A stretch of 47,906 nucleotides of DNA. Source: a virus. Both the position numbers and the translations under genes were made by a program. Under the pieces are notes generated by a model. The model ran no database searches. It had not been told where the DNA came from and was given only the letters and a program-made list of their open reading frames with translations. The stretch is taken from positions 1 to 47,906 of IMG/VR virus record IMGVR_UViG_3300045282_000052; one strand, written 5' to 3'. Below, piece by piece: positions 6,068-13,312 of this stretch; the stretch's first letter is position 1; the number at the start of each line of letters is the position of its first letter.

Positions 6068-6436
6068 ATGACACTCTCTGAAATCGCGGCAGAACTGGAA
6101 ACCGAAGCGAAGCGTATTCGCGACCTGGAACGGCACGAGCGATTGCCGGTTCAGGCAATCGACCTGAACGGCGCTCGCGCCAAGCTAAAAGCGGCTCTGG
6201 ACGGCGAAGATTTCACCATCGGGTTGAATGTCAGCGAAACGAAGACCTACCGAGGCAAGGAAACGGCCTGCAAGGTTCAGTGGATCGTTACCATCGCCTA
6301 CAAGAACCATTACGGCCCAACGCTTGCCTCTGCCGTCAACGCGGCCTTAGCGTCTCTGGAGCCGGAACCTGCTGGCAACTTGGCTACCGAAGTAGCCATC
6401 GTCGAAGAGGCGTTTGCCGAACCACTCCCCATGTAA
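6068..6436 (+). CDS. hypothetical protein, 122 aa
   Basis: Starts MTLSEIAAELETEAKRIRDLERHERLPV; N-terminal helix, then a strand-rich middle (FTIGLNVSETKTYRG, KVQWIVTIAYKNHYG) and a C-terminal acidic tail. No family recognised. First gene after the 5930 promoter, hence probably early or middle expressed and co-transcribed with the following gene. Confidence 0.75.
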   Translation: MTLSEIAAELETEAKRIRDLERHERLPVQAIDLNGARAKLKAALDGEDFTIGLNVSETKTYRGKETACKVQWIVTIAYKNHYGPTLASAVNAALASLEPEPAGNLATEVAIVEEAFAEPLPM

Positions 6437-6450
6437 ACGAGAGGCTGACC

Positions 6451-6810
6451 ATGCAGACGAAGCTTTTGGAAATCAGGGATCGCGGGACGTTCATCCCGGT
6501 CATGGCAACCGAGTTCAAGGGCAGCGAGTCCGGCTTACTCCGCGTTGCCGGGTACGCCGCCGACGAGTTCTACGTGATCGTAACCAAGCTGGCGGGCGGG
6601 GAAGTTTCCGCTGCCTACGATCCGCATGACTGGCCCGGCCATTCGCGGACGATGATGGAGGCGCACAAGTTTATCCGCCAGCATTTCGCCGCGCTCGCCG
6701 AGGGGCAGGTTATTGACGTTGAATTCATCTTGGGAGAAACGAAGGCTCCCAAGCGGAGCGATATTGAGCGCATCGATGACATCGCGTATCGTGCGCCGGA
6801 ACTCATTTGA
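6451..6810 (+). CDS. hypothetical phage protein, 119 aa
   Basis: Begins MQTKLLEIRDRGTFIPVMA and ends DIAYRAPELI. Its compact mixed sequence (VAGYAADEFYVIVTKL) has the feel of a conserved small protein found in many environmental phages, whose role is not known to me. Start at 6451 follows a GAGG site; an upstream in-frame extension to 6280 overlaps the previous gene and is rejected. Confidence 0.75.
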   Translation: MQTKLLEIRDRGTFIPVMATEFKGSESGLLRVAGYAADEFYVIVTKLAGGEVSAAYDPHDWPGHSRTMMEAHKFIRQHFAALAEGQVIDVEFILGETKAPKRSDIERIDDIAYRAPELI

Positions 6811-6817
6811 GCCATCC

Positions 6818-7008
6818 TATGGGCGCGCTCTGGCACCGTAGCGTGATGGGAAAACGGTGCATTTATTTAGCCGGGTTGTTCCGTAAGGGGCAACTCGGCT
6901 TGCGGCAGTAGAAGGCTGACGTGGAACCTGAAACGCTAGTGGGTGATCCGCCATGCCGCGTGAACCGGCCAGTCCGGTGAAGAAAGGGGCGGACAAGTCC
7001 ACGTCAGC
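6818..7008 (+). ncRNA. three-domain structured leader (riboswitch-like candidate)
   Basis: Domain 1: GCACCGT pairs with ACGGTGC and ATTTATTT follows (about 6831-6868). Domain 2: AGCCG-GTTG pairs with CAAC-CGGCT (about 6869-6900). Domain 3: an 11-bp perfect stem GGCTGACGTGG (6913-6923)/CCACGTCAGCC (6998-7008) encloses TCCGCC/GGCGGA and a terminal hairpin ACCGG-ccagt-CCGGT, and is followed by ATTTTT. It ends about 18 bases before the start of the zinc protein at 7027. Nested stems with a rich internal loop (GAAACGCTAGTGGGTGA) look like a ligand- or protein-binding RNA. No known riboswitch or ribozyme class was recognised. Confidence 0.55.
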
Positions 7009-7026
7009 CATTTTTGGAGAACTGCA

Positions 7027-7212
7027 ATGGAACATGACCAGTGGCTTTTGAGTGGCCCCGGTGGACCAGAGGACTCCAGCGATTGCGTTGGAACCTGCCC
7101 GACGTGCAAAGGCGAAGGCGAAGTTATCTGCCATCAAGACTTTGATTGCGGAACCATTAACATGATCTGCGATTGTCCCGAATGCAAAGGAACGGGGGTG
7201 ATTTGTGGTTAA
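7027..7212 (+). CDS. DnaJ-type zinc-finger small protein, 61 aa
   Basis: Carries CPTCKGEGEVIC and CPECKGTGVIC, two CxxCxGxG repeats of the DnaJ central zinc-finger type; no J domain is present. GGAG upstream. It overlaps the ERF gene by 8 bp, so the two are coupled. Small stand-alone DnaJ-like zinc proteins are common next to phage recombination genes; the role here is unknown. Confidence 0.75.
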   Translation: MEHDQWLLSGPGGPEDSSDCVGTCPTCKGEGEVICHQDFDCGTINMICDCPECKGTGVICG

Positions 7213-8098
7213 GCAACCTGAACTATTGACGCCAGTGAACGAGCAACTTGCCGAAGGTGAGATCGACACGGCATCGGGCAAATTCGATGATCCGGAGTTT
7301 TCGCCGAAGGGGGTCGTTAGCCGAAATACCGACAACCATTCCGCTATCGTCTCGGCTGATCCTGGGTCATGGATAACGTCTCTAGTCGGCCAAGGCGCTG
7401 ACCCGGCCAAACTGACGCAGCTTTACGACCTGTACGAGCGGTACAACCGGGATCAGGCGGTCAAGGCTTACAACGAGGCCATGCAGCGAGCGCAGGCCGA
7501 GATGCCGACCATCGTTTGTGACTGCACCAACCCGCAGACGCGGAGCAAGTATCCTTCGGTGGAAGCGATCAACCGGGGATGCAAGCCGATCTACACGCGG
7601 AACGGCTTCGCGCTCAGCTTCGGCGAGGGCAAGGCCGACGTTGAAGGTTTCGTGCGAACGACATGCACGGTGATGCATTCAGGCGGTCACTCGAAAGAGT
7701 TCTTCATCGACCTGCCTTCGGACGGGACCGGGATCAAAGGCAATAGCAACATGACCGCCATTCACGGTAGGCTGTCATCGAAGACCTACGCCCAATCGAA
7801 GCAGCTTCGGGAAATCTTCAACCTGACCGTGGCGGATGTCGGGGACGATACGGACGGAAACAAGCAGAACGAAGCTCTTGACGAGGACCAGATGGAGCGG
7901 CTGAATACGCTCCTCGAAGATACCGGGCATTTCGTTGACGAAGGCAAATTAAAGCGTTTCCTGAAGTGGTGCAACGACGCCTGCATTCGCTTGGGCCTCG
8001 GCAATGTCGAGAAGGTTTCCGACATCGGAACCGAGTTCTGGCAGACGGCGGTCAATGCCCTTGAGAATGACAAGAAAAAGAAAGCGGGTGCCAGGTGA
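7205..8098 (+). CDS. erf: ERF-family single-strand DNA annealing protein
   Basis: 297 residues from GTG 7205. The ERF core is clear: YDLYERYNRDQAVKAYNEAM, AQAEMPTIVCD, SKYPSVEAINRGCKPIY, GFALSFGEGKAD. ERF proteins form rings on ssDNA and anneal complementary strands in phage recombination and genome circularisation. The C-terminal third (residues 220-297) is acidic and helical, then lysine-rich. It is followed, with a GTGA overlap, by a YqaJ-type exonuclease, its expected functional partner (5'-end resection plus annealing). Confidence 0.9.
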   Translation: MVKQPELLTPVNEQLAEGEIDTASGKFDDPEFSPKGVVSRNTDNHSAIVSADPGSWITSLVGQGADPAKLTQLYDLYERYNRDQAVKAYNEAMQRAQAEMPTIVCDCTNPQTRSKYPSVEAINRGCKPIYTRNGFALSFGEGKADVEGFVRTTCTVMHSGGHSKEFFIDLPSDGTGIKGNSNMTAIHGRLSSKTYAQSKQLREIFNLTVADVGDDTDGNKQNEALDEDQMERLNTLLEDTGHFVDEGKLKRFLKWCNDACIRLGLGNVEKVSDIGTEFWQTAVNALENDKKKKAGAR

Positions 8099-8715
8099 TC
8101 CATCACGACGTAGAGCAATGCAGTAACGAATGGTGGGAGCTTCATCGTGGCCGCGCGACCGCCAGCAGTTTCGACAAGATCATCCAGCCAAAGAAGATGC
8201 TGTTGTCGGCCTCGGTCGATGACCTGATCGCGGAACTTATCGCGCAGAAGCTAACACCAATGTCGATGGTCCCGGAGGGTTTCATCAGCAAGCCGATGCT
8301 GAATGGCATAGCGATGGAACCGGAGGCAAGGTCGTGGTACGCAATGGAGCGAGGCATCGACGTTCAGCGCGTCGGCTTCTGCACCACGGACGACGGAAGA
8401 TTCGGCGCGTCTCCTGATGCTCTGTGCGATCAAGACGGCCTGATCGAGATCAAGTCTCCGCTGGCCAAGACGCACGTTCGCTACCTGATGGACGGGGAGT
8501 TGCCTTCGGAGTATCGCTGTCAGGTCCACGGAGAATTACTGGTGACTGGCCGGGCCTGGGCAGATTTCGTTTCGTATTGCCCGCCATTGCCGCCCTTCAT
8601 CGTGCGGGTTGTGCCGGATGACTTTACGAAGGCGCTCGCGGATTGCCTGGAGAAGTTCTGGACGAAGTACGAGGCCACGCTAAAGAAGATCACCGAAAGG
8701 AGCACTCATGCTTGA
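8095..8715 (+). CDS. YqaJ/lambda-exo type recombination exonuclease
   Basis: 206 residues from GTG 8095. The restriction-endonuclease fold signature is present: RGRATAS near residue 20, GIAMEPEA (Glu75/Glu77), FGASPDALCD (Asp108), LIEIKSP (Glu118-x-Lys120), and YRCQVHGEL (Gln143). These are the metal-binding and catalytic residues of the PD-(D/E)xK YqaJ family, which digests 5' strands of duplex DNA to load the annealing protein. Coupled to ERF by a 4-bp overlap. Confidence 0.92.
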   Translation: MIHHDVEQCSNEWWELHRGRATASSFDKIIQPKKMLLSASVDDLIAELIAQKLTPMSMVPEGFISKPMLNGIAMEPEARSWYAMERGIDVQRVGFCTTDDGRFGASPDALCDQDGLIEIKSPLAKTHVRYLMDGELPSEYRCQVHGELLVTGRAWADFVSYCPPLPPFIVRVVPDDFTKALADCLEKFWTKYEATLKKITERSTHA

Positions 8716-8950
8716 AATCGCTGGCGACATGCTGGAAATTCTGTCGGTAGCAGACGCAACCGCCCACGCCTTCAACAAGATAGCGAGCGACGAACTGATT
8801 GAGAATCAAGTTGTAAAGCTCGCCGACATTTTGAAACGCATCGCTAGGAAACATCTGTCGGACGGCGCAACTGTTGGCGAGAGGCAGGCGTTTGTGATCG
8901 AAGTTCTGGAGACTGCCGTGAAGATCGCCAAGGGAGAACTGGTGCCATAA
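8708..8950 (+). CDS. hypothetical helical protein, 80 aa
   Basis: Starts MLEIAGDMLEILSVAD with AAAGGAG upstream, overlaps the exonuclease gene by 8 bp, and is helical throughout. No family recognised. Linkage to erf and exonuclease suggests an accessory role in recombination, but that rests only on position. Confidence 0.7.
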   Translation: MLEIAGDMLEILSVADATAHAFNKIASDELIENQVVKLADILKRIARKHLSDGATVGERQAFVIEVLETAVKIAKGELVP

Positions 8951-8961
8951 AGGAGTACGCC

Positions 8962-9066
8962 GTGGAATGGATTTCAAACGCAATCGACCGATTCTTTGAC
9001 TGGATGCTTGATCTTCTCTACGGGGGAGATGATGAACAGGACCGACAAAGGGGACCGCCGAAATGA
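8962..9066 (+). CDS. very small hypothetical protein, 34 aa
   Basis: GTG start at 8962 with AAGGAG at ideal spacing. The product begins MEWISNAIDRFFDWMLDLLYGG, an amphipathic, Trp/Phe-rich helix that could lie on a membrane, and ends in a charged tail. Its stop overlaps the ATG of the next gene (ATGA), which supports it being translated. Confidence 0.55.
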   Translation: MEWISNAIDRFFDWMLDLLYGGDDEQDRQRGPPK

Positions 9067-9437
9067 GCGACGTATCGAAACTGCCGAAGTGGGCGCAAGA
9101 GAAGATCGCCGACCTCGAACGCGAAAAAGAGTCCGCGATCAAGGCTCTGAAAAGGTACCTCGACGATCAAACAGAATCGCCCATCTATGTGCCGGATCAC
9201 CTTTGCCTTGGCGATGGCGGATGCGGGCCTTCTCATGTGGTCCGATACATTCAGGGCAACAAGATCGCCGTAAAGTTCGGCGGCGTCGAGTTGGACATGC
9301 TGTTATCCGAGGCAGGAAATCAGAGGGATTGCGGAATCCATTTGACTTTTAACGCACTCTCATCGTACAGCCCGATAGCATTGCTTCCTCGTGCATCAAA
9401 TTCAATCTCTCTGGTCGCCAAGGAAAACATGCGATGA
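9063..9437 (+). CDS. hypothetical protein, 124 aa
   Basis: Starts MSDVSKLPKWAQEKIADLERE, an N-terminal coiled-coil-like helix followed by a strand-rich part (IAVKFGGVELDM). Similar small proteins with a KLPKWAQ...IxxLE opening are common in phages; role unknown. Overlaps both neighbours by 4 bp. Confidence 0.75.
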   Translation: MSDVSKLPKWAQEKIADLEREKESAIKALKRYLDDQTESPIYVPDHLCLGDGGCGPSHVVRYIQGNKIAVKFGGVELDMLLSEAGNQRDCGIHLTFNALSSYSPIALLPRASNSISLVAKENMR

Positions 9438-10474
9438 GCAGCATCATCAACATCAGTCTCGACGAACTCACACTTGATCCAAGGTTGCTCATGCGTGAGA
9501 AGTTGGATCAGGCCATCATCGACGAGTACGCCGACAATTTACTGCACCTTCCGCCCGCCGATGTTATCTGTGGACCAGAAGGCCAGAACTGGCTGTGGGA
9601 TGGCTGGAAGCGTTACCACGCCAACCGGAAGGCCAAACAGGACAAGATGCCCTGCCGAGTGACCAACGGCACCTTCTTGGAAGCCTTAGAGCGCGCGGCA
9701 GGAGCCAATTCTACTCACGGCCAGATGCGTTCGGACGAGGACAAAAAGATTGCCGTCATGAACCTTTTGGGCGAGGAAACCTGGGCCAACAAGAGCAGCC
9801 GACAAGTTGCCGCAGCGTGCCGAGTCAGCGGAACCTTTGTAGACAAGATTCGGGCCAGTATGACGGAAGATGCCAAAAACAAAGGACATGCGGAAACAGG
9901 AGAAGGAAGTCCAGATACCAAAAAACGGCGTGCAGCCGACTGCACGCCGAAAACCCGCACTGATTCATCTGGCCGACAGCAGCCAGCAATTAAGCCATCA
10001 AAGCCTCCGAAGGTTCTCTGCCGCCATTGCGAACACCGTCAGAACATCGGGAGGCCGCTTATCCCTGCCTGCCCTGATTGTGCCGCCTTGAACCAGCCAG
10101 GGGCCAAGAACGGCAAGCCAAAGAAGGAGCCGGAACCGGAATCGGACAAGGTTTTGGACGATGCGGGGACTGTGGTTCCTCAGCGGCTTCTGGACGTATT
10201 CCACGCCCGCAAGCTGTACCGGGAGATGGAATCTGCCCTGAATGCGGCTGCGAAGATCGCCAAAATGATCGAAGAAAGTCCGGCTGCCGACGCAAAACCG
10301 CTTGATCCGAAACGACCGTTCCAGAAGTTTTATCCGACGTTCAAAAGCGCGCGGCAGCGCTATCGCGACCTTTGCCCATCTTTGGTGTGTCCGAAGTGCG
10401 AAGGGGAAGGCTGCGATAAGTGCCATGATCTCGGCTGGATCACAAAGGAACAGGCAGATGCAGCCAAGAAGTAG
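9434..10474 (+). CDS. ParB-like protein with HTH and zinc ribbons
   Basis: 346 residues. Residues 1-85 match the ParB/sulfiredoxin-like fold (LTLDPRLLMREKLD, GPEGQNWLWDGWKRYHANRKA). Residues 105-145 resemble a helix-turn-helix (EETWANKSSRQVAAACRVS is the core, within that range). After a charged linker come a zinc ribbon (CRHC...CPDC) and a C-terminal CPKCEGEGCDKCHDLGW. Phage proteins of this make-up bind DNA and sometimes nick it or regulate; which applies here is not visible. It follows the recombination genes with a 4-bp overlap. Confidence 0.75.
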   Translation: MSSIINISLDELTLDPRLLMREKLDQAIIDEYADNLLHLPPADVICGPEGQNWLWDGWKRYHANRKAKQDKMPCRVTNGTFLEALERAAGANSTHGQMRSDEDKKIAVMNLLGEETWANKSSRQVAAACRVSGTFVDKIRASMTEDAKNKGHAETGEGSPDTKKRRAADCTPKTRTDSSGRQQPAIKPSKPPKVLCRHCEHRQNIGRPLIPACPDCAALNQPGAKNGKPKKEPEPESDKVLDDAGTVVPQRLLDVFHARKLYREMESALNAAAKIAKMIEESPAADAKPLDPKRPFQKFYPTFKSARQRYRDLCPSLVCPKCEGEGCDKCHDLGWITKEQADAAKK

Positions 10475-10486
10475 CCATTATCACAG

Positions 10487-10594
10487 GGCCACTCGTGGCC
10501 TTGGCCGGAAACCAAACCGGCGCAACGGAGCGAAGCCTACGCTCAGTATCTCCGGAGCGACTGTATAGCGTGGTGACAGGCCGGAAAGACGGCC
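10487..10594 (+). other. intergenic stretch with clustered hairpins
   Basis: Between two genes (10475-10626) the sequence holds GGCCA/TGGCC (10487-10500), GCCGG/CCGGC (10504-10521), GAGCG/CGCTC (10528-10544) with a competing CGGAG/CTCCG, and GGCCG/CGGCC (10579-10594). The run of short GC stems suggests a folded leader for the gene at 10627. Confidence 0.4.
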
Positions 10595-10626
10595 ATTCCA
10601 ATCCATTCACCTTCAGGAGATTCACC

Positions 10627-10905
10627 GTGGCAAAGAAAGCGAATGAACGTCCAGTAATTGTTTGCACCGAACACCGAGGGGTTTTCTTCGGTTACGCCGA
10701 CGACACGACCGGAACTACCATCATGCTCAAGCGGGCACGTATGGCGATATACTTCGGAACCAATCGCGGCGTCATGGAATTGGCCGAGACGGGGCCGACC
10801 GAGAAAAGCAAAGTCTCGGCTCGCGCCGACATTGACGTGCGCAAGATAACCGCAGTTTTCGAGGTAACTCCAGAGGCCACAAAGAAGTGGGAGGAAGCCA
10901 AGTGA
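10627..10905 (+). CDS. DUF6948-like small phage protein, 92 aa
   Basis: Read from GTG 10627 (CAGGAG upstream); an upstream in-frame extension to 10495 runs through hairpins and is rejected. The beta-rich pattern VIVCTEHRGVFFGYADD, IMLKRARMAIYFGTNRG, VMELAETGP and ITAVFEVTPEATKKW fits the family of short phage proteins I know as DUF6948. Function unknown. Coupled by GTGA overlap to the repeat protein that follows. Confidence 0.65.
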   Translation: MAKKANERPVIVCTEHRGVFFGYADDTTGTTIMLKRARMAIYFGTNRGVMELAETGPTEKSKVSARADIDVRKITAVFEVTPEATKKWEEAK

Positions 10906-11225
10906 TTCATCTCACCGACAGAATCACCGTAGCCGATTTCCTCGACGCTGGCGCGTGCTTTGAAGGCGTGAAAAAATTCGTCTCAGACACCAAGCAGATC
11001 GCCGGAAATGTCGCCGACCTCTCTGACGAAGCCAGAGAGTTTTTCGACGGGTACGGGTACGGGGACGGGTACGGGGACGGGGACGGGTACGGGTACGGGG
11101 ACGGGTACGGGTACGGGTACGGGGACGGGTACGGGGACGGGTACGGGGACGGGGACGGGGACGGGTACGGGGACGGGGACGGGTACGGGGACGGGTACGG
11201 GGACGGGGACGGGCAATGTGAATAA
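10902..11225 (+). CDS. Asp-Gly/Tyr-Gly repeat protein
   Basis: 107 residues from GTG 10902. Residues 1-48 form a short conserved-looking head ([19 protein letters not shown]), whose GACxEG motif echoes the Imm-5-like protein at 2909. Residues 49-104 are 28 consecutive dipeptides, each DG or YG, ending in QCE. The repeat is encoded by 28 hexanucleotides (GACGGG or TACGGG). Such tails are hydrophilic and probably disordered or sticky; the function is unknown. Confidence 0.7.
   Translation: MIHLTDRITVADFLDAGACFEGVKKFVSDTKQIAGNVADLSDEAREFFDGYGYGDGYGDGDGYGYGDGYGYGYGDGYGDGYGDGDGDGYGDGDGYGDGYGDGDGQCE
11046..11213 (+). repeat. 28-unit (GAC/TAC)GGG hexanucleotide array
   Basis: 28 uninterrupted hexamers, each GACGGG or TACGGG, in frame in the gene above. 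The coding strand therefore has 28 runs of three or four G separated by AC or TAC, a dense G-quadruplex-type pattern. Unit number can change without frameshift. Confidence 0.95.
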
Positions 11226-11251
11226 ACCTCTAACAAGCACAGGAGAAAATC

Positions 11252-11707
11252 ATGGCAAAGAAAGCGAAAGAGGAAATGTTACTTGACCTGCCGGTATCAT
11301 TCCAAGGCACGTCGTGCGGCAAGAAGACCGCCCGCGTGGGCATCTCGATTGCTCGTGGGGAGATCAAGATCACCGAGGCGGACAAGACGTTCTGTGACCG
11401 CCGGTTGACCGTGACGATCTTTGCGGACGGCAAGGACGACCAGCGAGGTCAAGGGCGATTGGCTGGCATGGAGGACAACCTTGAACTGGTAGGGGTCGCG
11501 GATGTCAAGTCGTTCAGCGTGCATTCCGAGACTTTTACCCTTGGCCTGACCTTCAATCGCATTGAGATGGAGAAGGTTAAGGCGGCGACGGGGGTTTCGT
11601 TTGCGGACTTTGCTTCGCGCGAAGGGCGGTTGATGATCGCCAGTGTCGCGGAGATTCCAGAGGCCGAGAAGAACGGCGAAGAAGACGAAGGCGGCGACGA
11701 GGAGTAA
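11252..11707 (+). CDS. hypothetical protein, 151 aa
   Basis: Starts [19 protein letters not shown] after a CAGGAGAAAATC site. Strand-rich with a lysine-rich start and a strongly acidic tail (EEDEGGDEE), a make-up seen in phage ssDNA-binding proteins and in other early proteins. No OB-fold signature can be confirmed by eye, so the role stays open. It lies within the DNA-processing block. Confidence 0.75.
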   Translation: MAKKAKEEMLLDLPVSFQGTSCGKKTARVGISIARGEIKITEADKTFCDRRLTVTIFADGKDDQRGQGRLAGMEDNLELVGVADVKSFSVHSETFTLGLTFNRIEMEKVKAATGVSFADFASREGRLMIASVAEIPEAEKNGEEDEGGDEE

Positions 11708-11710
11708 GCG

Positions 11711-11875
11711 ATGCCGATAAGACGTGTCACGCGAAAGGCGAGCAATCTTTGGTGGTGGAAGTGCCAAGCGTGTGGCTCAACGTTTCCGAAAACCAAGTCA
11801 GCGCCGCCGCGCGTATGTCCAATATGCAAACGAAAACACGGGCAGTTTTCGACGGCACTATCCGGGAGAGGATAG
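11711..11875 (+). CDS. small zinc-ribbon protein, 54 aa
   Basis: Begins MPIRRVTRKASNLWWWKC and contains CQACG then CPICKRKHG, a classical four-cysteine zinc ribbon with a basic N-terminus, suited to nucleic-acid binding. It starts three bases after the previous stop (GTAAGCG spacer). It is short and easily missed. No family name can be given. Confidence 0.65.
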   Translation: MPIRRVTRKASNLWWWKCQACGSTFPKTKSAPPRVCPICKRKHGQFSTALSGRG

Positions 11876-11880
11876 GGAGA

Positions 11881-12216
11881 ATGACCCGCACGTTCTTCAT
11901 CTACATCGATCTAGACCGCCGCCAGCAGCGGGTCTGCCGTGTCGAACACAAGACCAAGACCAACTGCAAGCGTGCCCATTCACTGCCGGATGGGATTTTC
12001 TGGTATGGTCTGGTTCCTGCGGATAGGCTGGGAGACTTCCAATCGGCCTTGCGGTTTGTTCGCAATGAGCATCGCAAGGCCGTTGGACGCTGGCTGCGGC
12101 GCAAGCAGCGGCTCTTGAAGACGCGAGCGGCCCCGGCTTTCAAGGCGTACTTGAAGTCCGAGATCGACAAGCGCGATGCAAAGAAGCCAGAGTTTAAGTT
12201 TTCGTGGAAACCATAA
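11881..12216 (+). CDS. hypothetical basic protein, 111 aa
   Basis: Read from ATG 11881 with GGGAGA upstream. Starts MTRTFFIYIDLDRRQQRVCR; rich in Arg and Lys in the second half (RWLRRKQRLLKTR), suggesting nucleic-acid contact. No family recognised. Strictly follows the zinc-ribbon gene, probably in the same transcript. Confidence 0.7.
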   Translation: MTRTFFIYIDLDRRQQRVCRVEHKTKTNCKRAHSLPDGIFWYGLVPADRLGDFQSALRFVRNEHRKAVGRWLRRKQRLLKTRAAPAFKAYLKSEIDKRDAKKPEFKFSWKP

Positions 12217-12266
12217 CGAAGCGGCGGCATGGGAGGCCGGGCTTTTGAGGCGAACGGATTTGCCCG

Positions 12267-12527
12267 ATGGAGTTGGAGATGCCCCAGCGAAGGCTCTGCT
12301 CTCTGTGCAACATCTTCCTTCTGGAGCCGCGCGAGCATAACATCTGCCCGGAATGCCAGATCAGAACCGAAATTGACAGGCTTACGGAATGGGGCGATTG
12401 CCCACGGTGCGGAAGGTATTCGGACTGTATTTTCGATTGTGGTTGGTGCGGCATGACTGTTTGCGACGGCTGCCTGTACGATGAGCATAACGACGACGAT
12501 TGCTCTTGGTGGGATGATGGTGATTAA
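12267..12527 (+). CDS. cysteine-rich zinc protein, 86 aa
   Basis: Contains CSLC, CPEC, CPRC, CGWC and a final CDGC followed by DEHNDDDCSWWDDGD, that is, several zinc pairs and a very acidic end. The layout resembles tandem rubredoxin/RING-like knuckles but no class is certain. The start may be 12267 or the in-frame ATG at 12279; neither has a strong ribosome-binding site. Confidence 0.65.
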   Translation: MELEMPQRRLCSLCNIFLLEPREHNICPECQIRTEIDRLTEWGDCPRCGRYSDCIFDCGWCGMTVCDGCLYDEHNDDDCSWWDDGD

Positions 12528-12725
12528 ATGAGCCAGAAACGCTCCATAGCCGCGAAGAAAATCGCGGACTTCAACGCGGCCCATGCTGTCGGGACGAAGT
12601 TCCTGCTGGATGGGGAGATCGTCAAGACATTTGGCAAGGCCGGGTACGACAAGACGTGGCGGGCGACGGTGTTTATCCATGAGCAACAAGAACCCGTCGA
12701 GATCGCGAGGCTGAAGAAGCCATGA
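12528..12725 (+). CDS. hypothetical protein, 65 aa
   Basis: Starts MSQKRSIAAKKIADFNAAHAVGT immediately after the previous stop codon; second half reads as strands (FLLDGEIVKTFGKAG, RATVFIHEQQEPVEIA). The same pattern (FNAxxxVGTxV) is frequent in small phage proteins of unknown role. Overlaps the next gene by 4 bp. Confidence 0.7.
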   Translation: MSQKRSIAAKKIADFNAAHAVGTKFLLDGEIVKTFGKAGYDKTWRATVFIHEQQEPVEIARLKKP

Positions 12726-13069
12726 CCCCAAACGGAATCCGCGAGTGGTGGCGGCATCATTGCTCCCTCGTGTGCATTCATCACGAGGACTACGACTTGG
12801 CTTTTGAGGAGGCGCTGCCGATCTTCCTTCGGATGCGGTCAACTGTTCAAGAACTCGACGACGCCTCTATCTGGTTGTGGTCGGAACCGGATCGGCTTGA
12901 GAAAAAATGGGGAGTCCACCTTTCGATGATCCGGAAGGAAATCCTCTGTCAGCGCCGCAAGGCCGAGGCCAGCAAGAAGCGGAAGGTTGAGGATTGGGAC
13001 AAGACCCCGCTGCCGCCCCTGAAATCGGTGATCGGTTCAATCGGAAAATCAGTGGAGGAATCTGCATGA
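12722..13069 (+). CDS. hypothetical protein, 115 aa
   Basis: Starts MTPNGIREWWRHHCSLVC; Trp-, His- and Lys-rich, with no recognised fold. It overlaps both neighbours by 4 bp (ATGA), so it belongs to the same coupled series. Confidence 0.7.
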   Translation: MTPNGIREWWRHHCSLVCIHHEDYDLAFEEALPIFLRMRSTVQELDDASIWLWSEPDRLEKKWGVHLSMIRKEILCQRRKAEASKKRKVEDWDKTPLPPLKSVIGSIGKSVEESA

Positions 13070-13263
13070 GACCGCCAAGCACGCCTCGCTGCCAGAAGTG
13101 CGGGCAACTGCACAGCCTTTACGGGAACTGCATTCCGCCGCCTCGCAAACCTCTCTCGTGGAGTCGGGATGGGTTCATGCAGATCGACCTTAGCGATGCG
13201 AAACTGGCCAGGCTGGAATTTCAGGACATGCTCCGTAGAATGAGCGAAGCCGCACGGCGTTAG
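13066..13263 (+). CDS. small zinc-knuckle protein, 65 aa
   Basis: Begins MRPPSTPRCQKCGQLHSLYGNC, giving a C-x2-C...H-x5-C metal site near the N-terminus, followed by a Pro/Ser linker and a helical end. GGAGG upstream. It fits a minimal nucleic-acid-binding zinc knuckle; no family name. Confidence 0.65.
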   Translation: MRPPSTPRCQKCGQLHSLYGNCIPPPRKPLSWSRDGFMQIDLSDAKLARLEFQDMLRRMSEAARR

Positions 13264-13312
13264 TCGCGCCGAACGGCTTCTACCTCACAGCCAGCTTTCA
13301 AGGAGCAAGGCC

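Noticed and set aside
10983-11286. Val-Pro and Gly-Thr repeat frames in the hexanucleotide array
   Set aside because: Shadows of the 28-unit (GAC/TAC)GGG repeat read in other frames; only the GTG-started 10902 frame is coupled to a neighbour.
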